Source of the DNA: Musa acuminata AAA Group
Taxonomy: Eukaryota; Streptophyta; Magnoliopsida; Zingiberales; Musaceae
Assembly: GCF_036884655.1 (NCBI RefSeq)
Contig: NC_088330.1
Location: 31,903,501 to 31,967,500, forward strand
Length of the DNA: 64,000 nucleotides
Direction: 5' to 3'
Shown: positions 35,041 to 47,900 of the stretch, in pieces
Layout: every line of letters starts with the position of its first letter
Position numbering within the stretch: position 1 is the first letter of the stretch
Position numbers and translations under genes: made by a program
Notes under the pieces: model-generated
Databases searched by the model: none
Seen by the model: only the letters and a program-made list of their open reading frames with translations
What the model was told of the DNA's origin: nothing

Positions 35041-38000
35041 TCAATCGACCACTACTTTACTCATTACAAGTGTGTCCAACTTTGTGGGCCTTCTATAATT
35101 CCTCAATTGGAGAGAGCAACAGACGACGCTGACCGAAGAAGCTGCCATCGCAGCACCAGCAACCCATGGCGGCAGCCGAAATCCAGTGAACGGGAAAAGA
35201 ACTCCGGCAGCGATCGGTATGCCGACGATGTTATAACCAAGTGCCCACACGTAGTTCGTACTGATCCGAAAGAAGGTTTTCCGGGAGAGATCAATGGCAG
35301 TTATTACATCCTCCAGGTTGCTCTTCATAAGAACAATGTCAGCGGCTTCGATTGCGATGTCCGTGCCAGCACCTATGGCCATCCCCACATCAGCAGACAC
35401 AAGTGCTGGTGAGTCATTAATTCCATCCCCAATCATTGCCACTGTAAAACCAGACATCTGCACATGAAAAAAATCAAATATTTTATGAATGCAGATCTAT
35501 GAAAGATGAACAACCTTCTTCCAAATAGGTGAGAAACCTGAATGACGGTGTAGGAATCTACATGCATACATACATACAACTCTATGATCGTTAAAGAAAG
35601 AATAGTGTGCACTTATATGGTGGTAAGTACCTGAAGTTCCTTTACTTTCTCGGCCTTTTGATCTGGCTTTGCTTCTGCCATAACAGTGTCTATTCCGACC
35701 TCTTTTGCGATCGCATTTGCGGTACCCCAGTTGTCTCCTGTTACCATGATGCTTTTCACCTTCATGGAGCTAAGAAGGGAGATAACCTCTCGAGCACCAG
35801 GTTTCAGTGGATCGGATATTGCGATTATTCCAGTGATTTCACGATCGATGGAGGCGATTATTCCTGTTTGTGCCATTCTCTCAGTTTCTGCAAGGATCTC
35901 AGAGGCTTCGGCAGGGATGTCGATGCCTGATTCCACCATCAAGTTCTTGTTCCCGACAATGACTTGTTTGTTCCCAACCGAGGCTTTGACACCATGGCCT
36001 GTGATTGCAGTGAAGTCTTGTGCTTCAGGCCAAACGTGGTTCACTTCGTCTCTGCCGAACTTGTTGGCATATTGAACTATGGCCTTTGCCAAGGGGTGCT
36101 CACTGTTAACCTGTCGAGGGTTGGCAGACTCTTTTAAGACGTCGACCAAAGTTTTGTCACTAAATATGGATTGACATAAAGGAAATCAACTGAGAGACAT
36201 CGCTTAAATGGCTTCCAATAAAAAACACTCTTACCAAAATGCGGCATATGATCCACTAAAGTTTATGCTAGCATTACCTTTAACATATAGAGGACGAGGT
36301 TTTACCTCAGCAGCTGCCACGTACTCGTAGAAGTCACGGAGCACCATGTTCTTCAGTAGCCGTGTGCTGACAACAACAGGTTTTCCGGTAGTAAGTGTGC
36401 CCGTCTTGTCAAACACAACACAGTTCACCTACAAATAGATTTTGTTATATATAATAATACTTCAAAAAATTCACAAACTCGAAAAACTGTAATGGCGATA
36501 TCATCAAATGTATGACATGATTATTTCTAGAAACAGCAGATAAGCTTAGATTTTGCTGCCAAAAATCCTTAAAATGAAAATTCTTGCAGATGCCAGATGC
36601 CAGATGCTTCTAACAATTTACTCATGAGGATGAACTACTGAAAGTAGCTAAAATGTTCACAGAAAATAAAGTTCCAGAAAGCTCAGCTCCAAACGGAGTG
36701 AGTGAAAAGGTTATACGTATATTTGTCCTTCTTTTTCGTATGGCTTTCTTTCTCATCGTAATTGAATTTTCTACCTTAAGGACCTGATCACACTATTTTC
36801 TTAGTTATAGATCTCTGATCCATCCATCGTTGCAAATCAAATCTCTCTTTCACCGTGTCATCGTTGAAGGTTTTCTACTTCCGAAGCTACATTATCAATC
36901 ACTGCAATCCAAATACATAACCATCACAACAACCACCGTAGTTAGTCTTTTAGATGCCCCTAAAAGTTGTACACCTTGTAGTGGGTTCTTTACGACGCAG
37001 ACCATAATTCGTGTTTTAGTGCGACGAAGAGACGCAATAAAGCTAAGAGAGAAACTTAAAAAGGAAAGGTGGGTACAAAAAAATTGCAATAGCATACTCA
37101 GAGAGGTGATCGCAGGGTAACGAAAGATTCCAAAGAGACAAAAGACCCAAAGGAAAGGAAAGGAAAGGAAACGGCAAAAACCTCACAAAAGGGTAGTTGC
37201 AGTGCAATGGAAGATTACTCTCCAAGCTTCTATTCAGTTACTAGAGATGCTCATGTTGCAACATGTTGTGAACACAAAGATATGCTGTGAAGTTTTTGTG
37301 AGGGCAAAAACCTCACAAAAGCTTCTATCCAAGTTTCATGGAATTCCCAGATCCATGAAAGTTCATGTTGCAACATGTAATTGGGGTTGAAAGCTAGCTC
37401 CACTACACAAGCAAGTCAATGGAACAACAGAGATATGCTGTGAAGCTACGACGGTTCTCTAGTGGAAGCAGTATATCGATCACTTTGATAGGATGAGGCA
37501 AGGACACACATTCATTTGTTCTCGTTATGCCATAGATGTTCTACCACGAAATGTCAGAAACCAATCACCAGTTGCATTGAATATCTACAGATGCTATATA
37601 AACATTCGTGATTGGCAGGTATAGTCACAAACACGGGAAGAGAATGGATTACATGACGTACCTTGTGCGCACTTTCCAGCGCTTGTCCCCCTTTGATCAG
37701 CACACCCTGAGATGCACCTACCCCTGTTCCAACCATGACGGCGGTGGGAGTCGCAAGGCCAAGAGCACATGGACATGCTATCACCATCACAGATATTCCA
37801 AATTGAAGAGCCAGTTGAAAGCTATCCATCGAAGATGGTATCCAGGATTTTGGGTAGGAGTTGAACTTTCCCGCTAAGAACCATATGAGCCAAGTGAATG
37901 TTGCAAGAACAATAACCTGCAGATGCAAAACAGGTTATGATAGATGGTATATTTAGTCATTTCATTAGAAACAACATGTACCTTCTGAACAAAAATCATA

Positions 38001-41000
38001 AGGATTATTAAAAGCGAGTTAATTACTAGAATATTCAACTAATGGTAAAAGAATAGAAGAAGAAAATGCATAATAACTTGCCAGAGGAACGAAATATTTA
38101 GAGATGCGATCAGCAAACTTCTGAACGGGCGCTTTAGCCATTTGAGCTGATTCGATAAGACGAACAATTTGTGAAAGTGCACTTTCTGATCCAACATTGG
38201 TGGCACGGACATGCAATACACCATTTTCATTGACGGTACCACCTATGACAGTATCCCCCTTCCTCTTTGCAACAGGCTTTGATTCCCCAGTTATCATGCT
38301 TTCATTGACATGGCTCTGACCCCATAAAACAAATCCATCTGAAGCTACCTTCCCACCAGGCATCACTTTAATGACATCATCTTTTTGAATTAACCGGCTA
38401 TCTATCTCTCTTTCATTTACCACATTTCCTTCATTGTCATAGCTCAGTAATATTGCGTTTTCAGGTGTCAAGTCCATGAGCTTAGCAATGGCCATTGATG
38501 TCTTCCCTTTAGCCAAAATTTCGAGATACTTCCCCAGAAGGATAAATGATATAAGCATGGAACTAGTCTCAAAAAAATCAGTTGCCATAGAGGTTGCTGA
38601 AGTTGCGGCTCTCAGCACGGAGTATAGTGAATAGAAGTACGCTGCATTGGTTCCGAGAGCAATCAACACATCCATATTAGCAGATCCATGTCGCAATGCT
38701 TTATATGAACCGACGTAAAATCTTCGACCAATTATAAATTGAACAGGAGTGGATAAAATCCATCTCAAAAGCTCCCCAATGCTCAACTTGTTCACTAATC
38801 TCTCATCCAGAACTTGTTTAAAGACAGGGATGTACGTGAACACCATTGACGTGAGAAACACCGGGATGGTGAAAACTAAACTCCAAAGAAAGGATCGATA
38901 ATACTGCTTTATCTCGTCATACCTGTGAAGTTCCTTTCTCCTAACTTGTGGATATATTGATGCCTTCAAATGTCCAGACCCAATTGATTCGATCATTTCA
39001 ATGAAATTCCGTGGACCTGTCTGATCTGGCTTGTAAGATATGGTAATTTTATGAAGCGCAGGATCAATGTCTATAGCATCAACTCCGGGAAGTGATTGAA
39101 GAGAACTTGTGACCAAAGAAATAGAGAATGTCCCATCAACTTTGAGTTCTATTCTGTTCATATCTTCCCCTGTGGTGACAAATATAGATCCGCAACCAGT
39201 ATCTTCAACTTCCTTATTGAGTTGGTCGGCACTCACAAACCTAGGATCATGGAAAACTTCTGCTTCTTTGGTTGCCAAGGCCACTGAAGTTTTCTGTACA
39301 CTAGGAATAGCTTGCAAAACATATTCAATGTTACTTGAGGAAGAAGTCGTTCCTTTTATGTGCAGTCCGTGTGTAAGAGCTGATTTTTCTTTCATCTCGA
39401 CTTTAATCAGTGCAGCCCCAAAACCAACATCTTCTATGGTTTCCCTGATTGTGTACTCCTGCAGTATGAGCGCACCCATGCCAGTAAGGAAAATTGAGCT
39501 TGCAATTGGTATGGAAGACAAGGCTTCACTAGCACTGCACATGTTATTTATTAAACTGTCTATGAGGCATGTAAAGGTTGAATTAAAATCATCTAATATG
39601 TGCTGCTATTTATCTGTCAATGGTGTTATCTTGTCAATAGAGTTATTTAAAGAAACAAAAAAAGTTCAACTGAAGTTGATTTTCCAACAACTATGCTATG
39701 TCAACTATAATGTTAACTTCTCATTGGCCCTTACGTAGTTTTTAATATGAACAGAGAAGACTTTTAATTCAGTGATATCAATGGAATAAGTAGTGCCAGT
39801 AAACTCATACATAATAGTGTCAAGCCTAGAAATAAGTTATCAATGAAAGAAAGATATAAGCCCGTCTAGCTCAGTCGGTAGAGCGCAAGGCTCTTAACCT
39901 TGTGGTCGTGGGTTCGAGCCCCACGGTGGGCGAAGTTATTTTTTAGGCGATGAGTCCATTAACCCTCTAAAAAGCAATACGACAGACAAATAGGAATCCT
40001 ATTCACTGTTGAGTTACAATTGGTCATCAAACATATCACTATTTGATGACTCCACAAACCACCAGCTGAACTCAAGCCCGTCTAGCTCAGTCGGTAGAGC
40101 GCAAGGCTCTTAACCTTGTGGTCGTGGGTTCGAGCCCCACGGTGGGCGAAGTTATTTTTTAGGCGATGAGTCCATTAACCCTCTAAAAAGCAATACGACA
40201 GACAAATAGGAATCCTATTCACTGTTGAGTTACAATTCGAGCTACCAAAAGAGTTGGTCATCAAACATATCACTATTTGATGACTCCACAAACCACCAGC
40301 TGAACTCAATTATGGGGTGTTGCTTTCATGCCTACAAGCTGTATAAATTTATACCAGAAAAATATTTAACCTTTATTTCAAAATAAATTCATATATATAT
40401 AATAGGAGTAGGTCCAATCATATATAAATTCACAATCATTCCCTTACATTACCAATCTAACATTAGCTTAGATTTCCATGATCTTCTAAACTTATTCAGA
40501 CTGTGAGTTCAACCATTCTTATCCAATCCTCAATCCAAGAATTCAATATTTTCATGAGTTTTTTGTTTTCTATGCAGAGCTAAAAGATTAGCATAAACAA
40601 GCCTCATAGAAGTGTCTCTCACAATTCAGGATCTTTTATCACAGTCCTTAACACACGATACCTATCTTGTGCATTGTGGTAAGCATAATACATGTAATCA
40701 GAAGTAACCATCTGGCCCTCACCAGAACCATATCCTTCGAATGCAACCATCCAAAAAGTTCCATTGGCTTTCATGCTCCAACTACAAGGAACAACTATTT
40801 GCACCTCAAAACTCAGTTTACTCTCAAGCTAAATAAATGAGCCACTCTTCATCCCTTTCTATGATGGATTTTAGCTTCCTGTTCTCAGCCTTGACCTATA
40901 AACTGCTGACCTATTTTGCTTTTTACTAAACTTTTGCATTCCTGTAAGCCTACAAACAGGATTTCAAATTATAAAGAGGATTGTAAAATACCTTCTTCCA

Positions 41001-41975
41001 CTTCAAATGAACAACTTGGAGAGCCTACTGACTGGTTGGTTCTTTCCTATCTCAAGTTTTTCCAGATCTGTAAATTCCAGAAACTCTCATCTAAAATACC
41101 GAGCTATTTTTATATCATCTATAACATGCGCATCAAATGAATAAAACTGATCTTCTTCTGTACATAACACAAACTTGCCAATTATTCAATTGGTGATGCA
41201 TCAAGGCCTTAAAGCTCCTTCATATGACTCATTTACACAAAAGAGATATGAGGGCTAAACAACTGAAACAGAGAATCTGTCATTGTGGAGTCGGATTTAC
41301 CCAGTTTGTAACTTTTAGGTCATGTATGTGGTTTGGCACCAAACATTATTTGTGCTTGGGTACATCACGATCACAATATAAGTCTGGTTCAGAAACAACC
41401 CTATGATTCGAGCTAAGAATCCATCAATGGCAACACCTAACTTAAACATCCAGCAATTACCCGAGGAATTAATAACAAATGAAATGCAAATTCACAGGAA
41501 AAAGCAAGGAAACAACGATCACAACCGGCTGATCTCATATAGCATGACAAATCAAATAACCCTTCCTCAAGCCCTTATCATCAAAGAAATATCAAGAGAA
41601 AAAAAGGGGAAATAGTAGGAGAAACAGATTGCTCACCGAAACGAAAGTGGGATAGAAGATGACTTGGGCCCGATCGTTCAGCACATCGACGGCGGCGTCG
41701 TGGATCCCAGGCAGCCGCTTGATCGCCTTCTCCACCGACCCAGCACACGCGGCGCACGTCATCCCAACGACTGAAAACAGCGCCACCCGCTTCTCTTCGG
41801 CCACCGATTTCGACGTCGCCTCCAGATCCTCCTCACCGCTCTCCTCCTCCCCGGCCGCCGTCGGCTTCCGCTTGGGATACCTGGGCATCGAAGGGTAGTG
41901 CGGCCTCGGCGAGAGGCTCCGTGAGGCAAAGCCCTCGCCGCCGCCAAGACACGACATCAGCACTCCTTTACTCAT
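35041..41975 (-). CDS. HMA5: HMA5-like P1B-type copper-transporting ATPase
   Basis: P1B ATPases of this type pump Cu+ across membranes; HMA5 acts in root copper detoxification and xylem loading. Six exons join in phase 0: 41975-41637, 39458-38082, 37916-37662, 36428-36306, 36110-35631 and 35457-35041, giving 996 residues. The second intron starts with GC rather than GT. The first metal-binding domain is intact ([10 protein letters not shown], about residue 71). In the second, both cysteines are gone ([11 protein letters not shown] replaces the usual GMTCxxC). The catalytic set is complete: TGES, the transmembrane CPC in [35 protein letters not shown], and the later YN and MAASS membrane motifs. 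Intron 1 is 2.2 kb and holds two tRNA-Lys genes on the other strand. The start was placed at the ATG giving MSKGVLMSC; an in-frame ATG 30 bases upstream is possible. Confidence 0.9.
37165..37440. repeat. Imperfect tandem duplication in HMA5-like intron 3
   Basis: Two copies of GCAAAAACCTCACAAAAG lie near 37173 and 37304, and the 14-bp palindrome CATGTTGCAACATG occurs near 37251 and 37363. GATATGCTGTGAAG also occurs twice. Together they mark an old, rearranged duplication of about 110-130 bp inside the 1.2-kb intron between the CPC and DKTGT exons. Confidence 0.6.
39860..39932 (+). tRNA. tRNA-Lys (anticodon CTT), copy 1
   Basis: This 73-nt cloverleaf has acceptor strands GCCCGTC and GGTGGGC pairing over seven positions (two G-U pairs) and discriminator G. 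The A box is TAGCTCAGTCGG and the B box GGTTCGAGCCC. The anticodon arm CAAGG-CTCTTAA-CCTTG carries CTT at 39893-39895. A T-run (TTATTTTTT) a few bases downstream can end Pol III transcription. No CCA is encoded and no intron is present, as expected for a nuclear gene. It lies in intron 1 of the HMA5-like gene, on the opposite strand. Confidence 0.97.
40076..40148 (+). tRNA. tRNA-Lys (anticodon CTT), copy 2
   Basis: This is identical over all 73 nt to the copy 216 bp upstream. The anticodon CTT is at 40109-40111, and it has the same downstream T-run terminator. It belongs to the second unit of a tandem duplication. Confidence 0.97.
40619..40804 (-). other. Protein-like ORF in HMA5-like intron 1
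   Basis: This open stretch of about 60 codons reads as a plausible C-terminal exon ([20 protein letters not shown] through [10 protein letters not shown]) ending in a stop. It sits in the 2.2-kb first intron, on the same strand as the host gene. I do not recognise the family and saw no second exon beside it. It could be a captured gene fragment or chance. Confidence 0.2.
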
Positions 41976-42047
41976 CACTATTCTCCTCCTCCTTTCCCGC
42001 CCCAACTTCGCGCTGTTGAAGCTCGTCTCCTTTTAAAGCCGTTACTC

Positions 42048-42055
42048 ATTTATAG
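42048..42055 (-). promoter_or_regulatory. Probable TATA box of the HMA5-like gene
   Basis: On the minus strand the sequence reads CTATAAATGAG, about 75 bp upstream of the chosen ATG. This fits a leader of about 45 nt. Confidence 0.45.
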
Positions 42056-42783
42056 AAGAGAGTACTCGACTCGACGGATCGCGGCCGTACGTGGCCGACT
42101 ATGTGAATCTCAAAGCTGTCAGATGGGCTTAGAGTCGACCTCAACTTAAAGGGCTTCTCGGCTTTCCGTTACGTCCGTGGAAGTTGAGTGGACGCGCACA
42201 TAAGCCCAACACGCTAACGATGGCGTCATCATCATCCACTACACATCATTCAATCATGCTACAGAAATAAATGAGATGTGATGGCATGAAATGGGCCTTT
42301 GCGTGGTGAACCGAACACTGTTAAGTAGAACCGAGTCACCCCTGAAAGTTGTCAGGGTTCATTGATTTGGCCATTTGCTTTATATATATATATATATATA
42401 TTAGATGAATAGCACAATAAGGCTTGAACAATAATTGTTGCAATAATGCAAGTCGCTATAGAGGTTATATAATTGGAACATGATCCAGACCTGTTTGATT
42501 TGGACCTGATTTAGACTATGACAAATCTTAGTTCTTGCATCAGGGCTGAATCATCACAAAATTCCAGCCAAACTGTGGTGGATTAGATCTAAGTCTTAGA
42601 ACTAATCAACTAAGTTTTATCACAAGATAATGAATATAATATAATATAAATATTAATCGATTAATATGGAAGATAATGAAATTCATATGAAACATTAAGT
42701 TTGCAATTTTTTTTTTGCGTAAAAGAAATTACCTTTATCTAGCAATTTTTATCACCAAGGAATAGGAGCTATATATTACTATC

Positions 42784-43199
42784 TGTTACGGTAAGTAACT
42801 TTTTTAGCCGTGACCTCGGAGTGGAGTTTTGAGTGAGATCGTGTTCCCCCCTGCCCGTTGGGAGCCAGGGGATATTTATAAGTGGGTTTGATGTTACCTG
42901 ATGTGCCATCCTGTTGGAGCAGGGCCGTACCTCTGAGGGCGTCTGCAGTCGTCGTGGGCATTGCGTGGAAGGTCGAGCCGCTGCAGGGTATGGAGAGTAT
43001 CAGTCGACGCCTCCCCCTATCTCGGCCGGTCATGAGGGATCGACCGAGGAGGTCGTTTGGGTACGGTGGGCGTGGGTGCATGTCGCGTTGGTGTTAATGC
43101 TCGCTCCCTGGGGCAGTGTTCCGCACAGGGGTGACTGACGTGGGGGTGTATTACGTCAAATCTCGGGGTGTTATGTCAAATCAGTTTTTACCCCTATCA
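42784..43199 (-). mobile_element. Solo LTR with 5-bp target duplication
   Basis: On the minus strand this 416-bp block starts TGATAGGGGTAAAAAC and ends AAGTTACTTACCGTAACA, so it has TG..CA ends. It is flanked on both sides by CTATC (42779-42783 and 43200-43204), the 5-bp target duplication of LTR-retrotransposon integration. An internal ACTTATAAATATCCCC around 42870 is a TATA-like promoter for the minus-strand LTR. There is no internal domain, so it is the solo product of LTR-LTR recombination. It is GC-richer than its AT-rich flanks. Confidence 0.9.
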
Positions 43200-43204
43200 C
43201 TATC

Positions 43205-43724
43205 AATGAAGTCAAGTCATTAATTAGTCAAGTATGCATCAATTAATTTCATAAAAACAAAAACAAAAACAAAAGTAATTGGTTCTTCTAATAAGAATTC
43301 AATTTATTGCACCAAAAAATACACCATGAAATGTTTAAATTTAATATTGTATTTATCTAAAATTCTTATCATGATAATTTTTGTGCATCACACCATAAAT
43401 TTAGCTTTATAACTTATTTGGGATATTAATTAATAAATCTTAGATGAAATGAATTTGAAAAGCTGAGTTGGTGAAGGAGAATAGCCCAAATAACATATGG
43501 CTTCTCCTAATAATGGATGGTTGACCAGGTCAAAATGTAGGCCCTTTGTGGACGCTCCTTGAGCTGCTGCCTCACCTTCGTTCCCCTCCGTCCAATCTCT
43601 CCTTCCCACCTTTTCCTCCCGCACGCACAAACATCATTAAGTCCTCCTCTCCCTATGCATCCCTGCTTCCTCCCTTCCCCCGTCACCCCTTCTCCTTTCT
43701 TTTCCCATTCACCGCGAAGAAAGC
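43205..43724 (+). other. Upstream region and leader of the ADF gene
   Basis: AT-rich DNA gives way near 43545 to a pyrimidine-rich stretch (CCTCC and CTTCC runs) up to the start codon, typical of a plant 5' leader. No clear TATA box was found. Confidence 0.4.
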
Positions 43725-44391
43725 ATGGTAAGCAGTCTCTCTCTCTCTCTCTCTCTCGCGACTACTCCATGCATGGGTCGAACTTTCCATCACAAACAGC
43801 TCGTGCACGTTCAGAGATGTCTCTTCATTGTATGGGATGATGGTTAATGATATGCATTGTGCTTTGGCAAGGCGAACTCGGCGTCGGGAATGGCGGTGCA
43901 TGATGAGTGCAAGCTCAAGTTCCTGGAGCTGAAGGCCAAGAGGAACTTCCGCTTCATCGTCTTCAAGATCAACGAGAAGCTGCAGCAGGTGACGGTGGAG
44001 AAGCTCGGCCAGCCCGACGATAGCTACGACGATCTCACCGCATCCCTGCCACCCAACGAGTGCCGCTATGCCGTCTTCGATTTCGACTTCGTCACCGACG
44101 AGAACTGCCAGAAGAGCAAGATCTTCTTCATTTCTTGGTAAGGAAGTGCACAGAACAAGGATCACCAACGACCGCGCTCCATGGATCTGCCTGCAGGTTG
44201 CTGACTCGGGAGCTGTATACTTTTCTTCGCTTGCATGCAGGGCTCCTGATGCATCAAAGGTGAGGAGCAAGATGCTGTATGCCAGTTCCAAGGACAGATT
44301 CAAGAGGGAGCTTGATGGCATACAAGTGGAGTTGCAGGCCACGGAACCTAGTGAGATGAGCATTGATATCGTGAAAGGGCGAGCTTTATAA
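43725..44391 (+). CDS. ADF: Actin-depolymerizing factor (ADF/cofilin)
   Basis: ADF binds and severs actin filaments and speeds actin turnover in the cytosol. Exon 1 holds only the start codon (43725-43727), followed by GTAAGC, an arrangement usual in plant ADF genes. Exon 2 is 43872-44137 and exon 3 is 44241-44391; the junction splits the Trp codon of [20 protein letters not shown]. The product is 139 residues, the standard length. It has the regulatory N terminus [18 protein letters not shown], the actin-binding helix around [20 protein letters not shown], and a C-terminal [15 protein letters not shown]. The Ser near position 6, a known control site by phosphorylation in the family, is present. 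The middle ORF can be extended upstream in frame into the intron, but that would not give the conserved start. A huge satellite begins about 250 bp after the stop. Confidence 0.95.
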
Positions 44392-44639
44392 CCCATTCTC
44401 CACTCGGGACCTTCATCCGGTACTGAGTTGTGCAGTAGCCGATGCTGATGATGATGAAATTAGGTTTCTTCAACCATGTCAATGATTGCTTTCAAAAAAT
44501 GAGGATCACAAATCCATCGAGTGCGTCTAAAGCCTTTCTTTGTATGCAACTCTAATGTGTGTGCTTGAACATCTTTGAAGTCGCTTGTGGTGTTCTTGCA
44601 TTTCTTATTACATCTATTCTTTCTATCACCTGCCTACAA

Positions 44640-45843
<1,204 letters not shown>

Positions 45844-45889
45844 ATGTGTATATATGAATTAGCAAGCTTCACACACACACAATAGTTGC

Positions 45890-45891
45890 TC

Positions 45892-45938
<47 letters not shown>

Positions 45939-46022
45939 CATATATATAATATATATATATATACATGTATATATATACATATACATGTATATATATACAT
46001 ATACATGTATATATACATACAT
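45890..46022. repeat. (TA)n / TATATACATA low-complexity tract
   Basis: This continues the satellite as TA and TATACATG units and ends in a short CA run. It is flanked on both sides by copies of ACACACACAATAGTTGCTCATAAT (near 45872 and 46024), which shows that part of the array was duplicated. Confidence 0.85.
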
Positions 46023-46849
46023 ACACACACACAATAGTTGCTCATAATTCGCAAAACAAAGATAATATTCTTCCATTAACCATATCAAATTATACAAAAA
46101 CCATAGTATCATAATTCAAGTACATCCAATTTCATATACAAATACAAACAAATAACATTTCTTTTCCAAGTTTTGAGTAGCAAAATTTCAAAAAATTTAC
46201 AAAAGATATGCTTCCTAGAACTTCTATCAAAGTCGAACGCATACAAAGAGTGAATATTATTTATTAGATACATAAATAAGAACTCATGATAATTTTTTAT
46301 TTATTTTACCAATATCATCTATTCAAGAAGCTCTTTCATCTAAAAGTATTTGCAACTGACTTCACATTTCTTTCATATATTGAGTATTTGTTTATTTTTT
46401 TAATTATTAAGTTTTTTAATCTTTTTCTATGGTTATAGATCTTAAACAATGAGATTTGGATACTACAAAATCTAAAGGAGATGGTCCTATATTATAACAA
46501 TATATAATTAATGTGCAAAGATACCTATTAATATAATTGAATATATTAGTATAAATCAAATTATATATTAAATTATTAATAGATAAATAATATATAATTA
46601 TTTTCTTACCTCTCAATTGGGTATATCTAATAATCATGCACTGATCCAACAATTTTTTATCTCTTCTGTCAAATGAATAACCAAGTATACTATAATTATA
46701 AAAAAATAGTGAAAATATTCTTTCGATATCACATAGAGTAATCGTAATTCAAAATTATAGTTTCTCTAGCTCATTAATATTAAGAACCATAGAATACAAT
46801 ATTTGAAAATCCACATAATTTAATGAGGATTGATCTTACTTTTTTTTAG

Positions 46850-47900
46850 GCAAAACACCTCGTAATATTATTGGTAAAAGATTTTGCATCAATGTACGAT
46901 AATCAATATACGATAAACATAACTCTCGAGTCCTAAAATTTTTCATCAATGAAATATGTTGGAAGAATAGCAATCTAGAACTATGATTCCCTCTAATACT
47001 TCACAAAAGATATCCTTTTCTCATGTTGACATTGAGAGGCAAGCATGTGATAAATATATTTTATTTAAATCACATTATTGTGGGTGAAGTTAATGTCTTA
47101 TTCTCATTTATTGAAGATCAAGCCATGTCTTTAGATTGTCTTTTATTTTACTATCAAGATTCAACAATGTTCTAAGCACATTATAGCATATATTTTATTC
47201 AATATACATCACATCAAGATTATGGTGCAAGGTATTATTATATCTTTTTCAATATACATCACATCTGTTTTTCTTTTTAAAAAATATATTTTTTAAATAA
47301 AAAATTTCCCCTCAAGTTGGTCCAAAATTATTGTGCCAAATGGTTGAACATGAGCTTATCTCAATTCTTGTATTTAATGAGAGAGTGTCTATTGTATCAA
47401 AACATATAACAATACTTTCCACCATGTTTCCATCATTTTGAGCAAGTGTTAAAGTTTCAATAAAAACATGCTGATTTATCTTTAGTGTACCACTTAGATA
47501 AGTTACCCAAAATATGCAGAAACATCAAGATTTCTTTGCTCAATGCATCATATGGATCAATATCATTCTCCCATGATTTTTTCACCTATTCAATTAAGGG
47601 CATCAAATATGCATCAATATCATTTCCAAGTCCCAGTGGTCTGGGAATAAAAGCATTGATAAAATCAAGAAAGTTTGCTTTATACACATCCTTGGAGGCA
47701 AATTATATATGACTGAAACAACTGGCCATATCCTATATGTTATGCTCATTATTCTAAATGGATTGAAACCATCAACTACTAATCCAAGCCAAACATTATT
47801 ATTATGAATCAGAGACAAAGTGTGGATATTGATATTTAAAATTTCTCCAAGCCATAGAGTCTGCAGAGTATCTTAGAAGGTTATATTTCTCTTCACCTTC
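46850..47900 (-). pseudogene. Decayed CACTA transposon, TNP2-type transposase
   Basis: On the minus strand, fragments in order match the Transposase_21 (TNP2) family of CACTA elements as I know it. VWLGLVVDGFNPFRIMS and IWPVVSVIYNLPPRMC lie near 47660-47795, GNDIDAYLMPLIE near 47590, and HILGNLSKWYTKDKSACFY near 47480. HNLDVMYIE and LLNLD..KIKDNLKTWLDLQ lie near 47110-47230. Stop codons and frame changes interrupt it throughout, so it is inactive. The CACTA termini were not found. The enzyme would cut and paste its own element. Confidence 0.75.

Larger units (their letters stand above)
39860..40309 (+). repeat. Tandem duplication carrying tRNA-Lys
   Basis: Unit 1 is 39860-40075 (216 bp) and unit 2 is 40076-40309 (234 bp). 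They look identical apart from an 18-bp segment (CGAGCTACCAAAAGAGTT) present only in unit 2 after ACAATT. That segment ends in the same TT that precedes it, so loss from unit 1 by short-homology deletion is the simplest reading. The near-identity points to a recent event. Confidence 0.92.
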
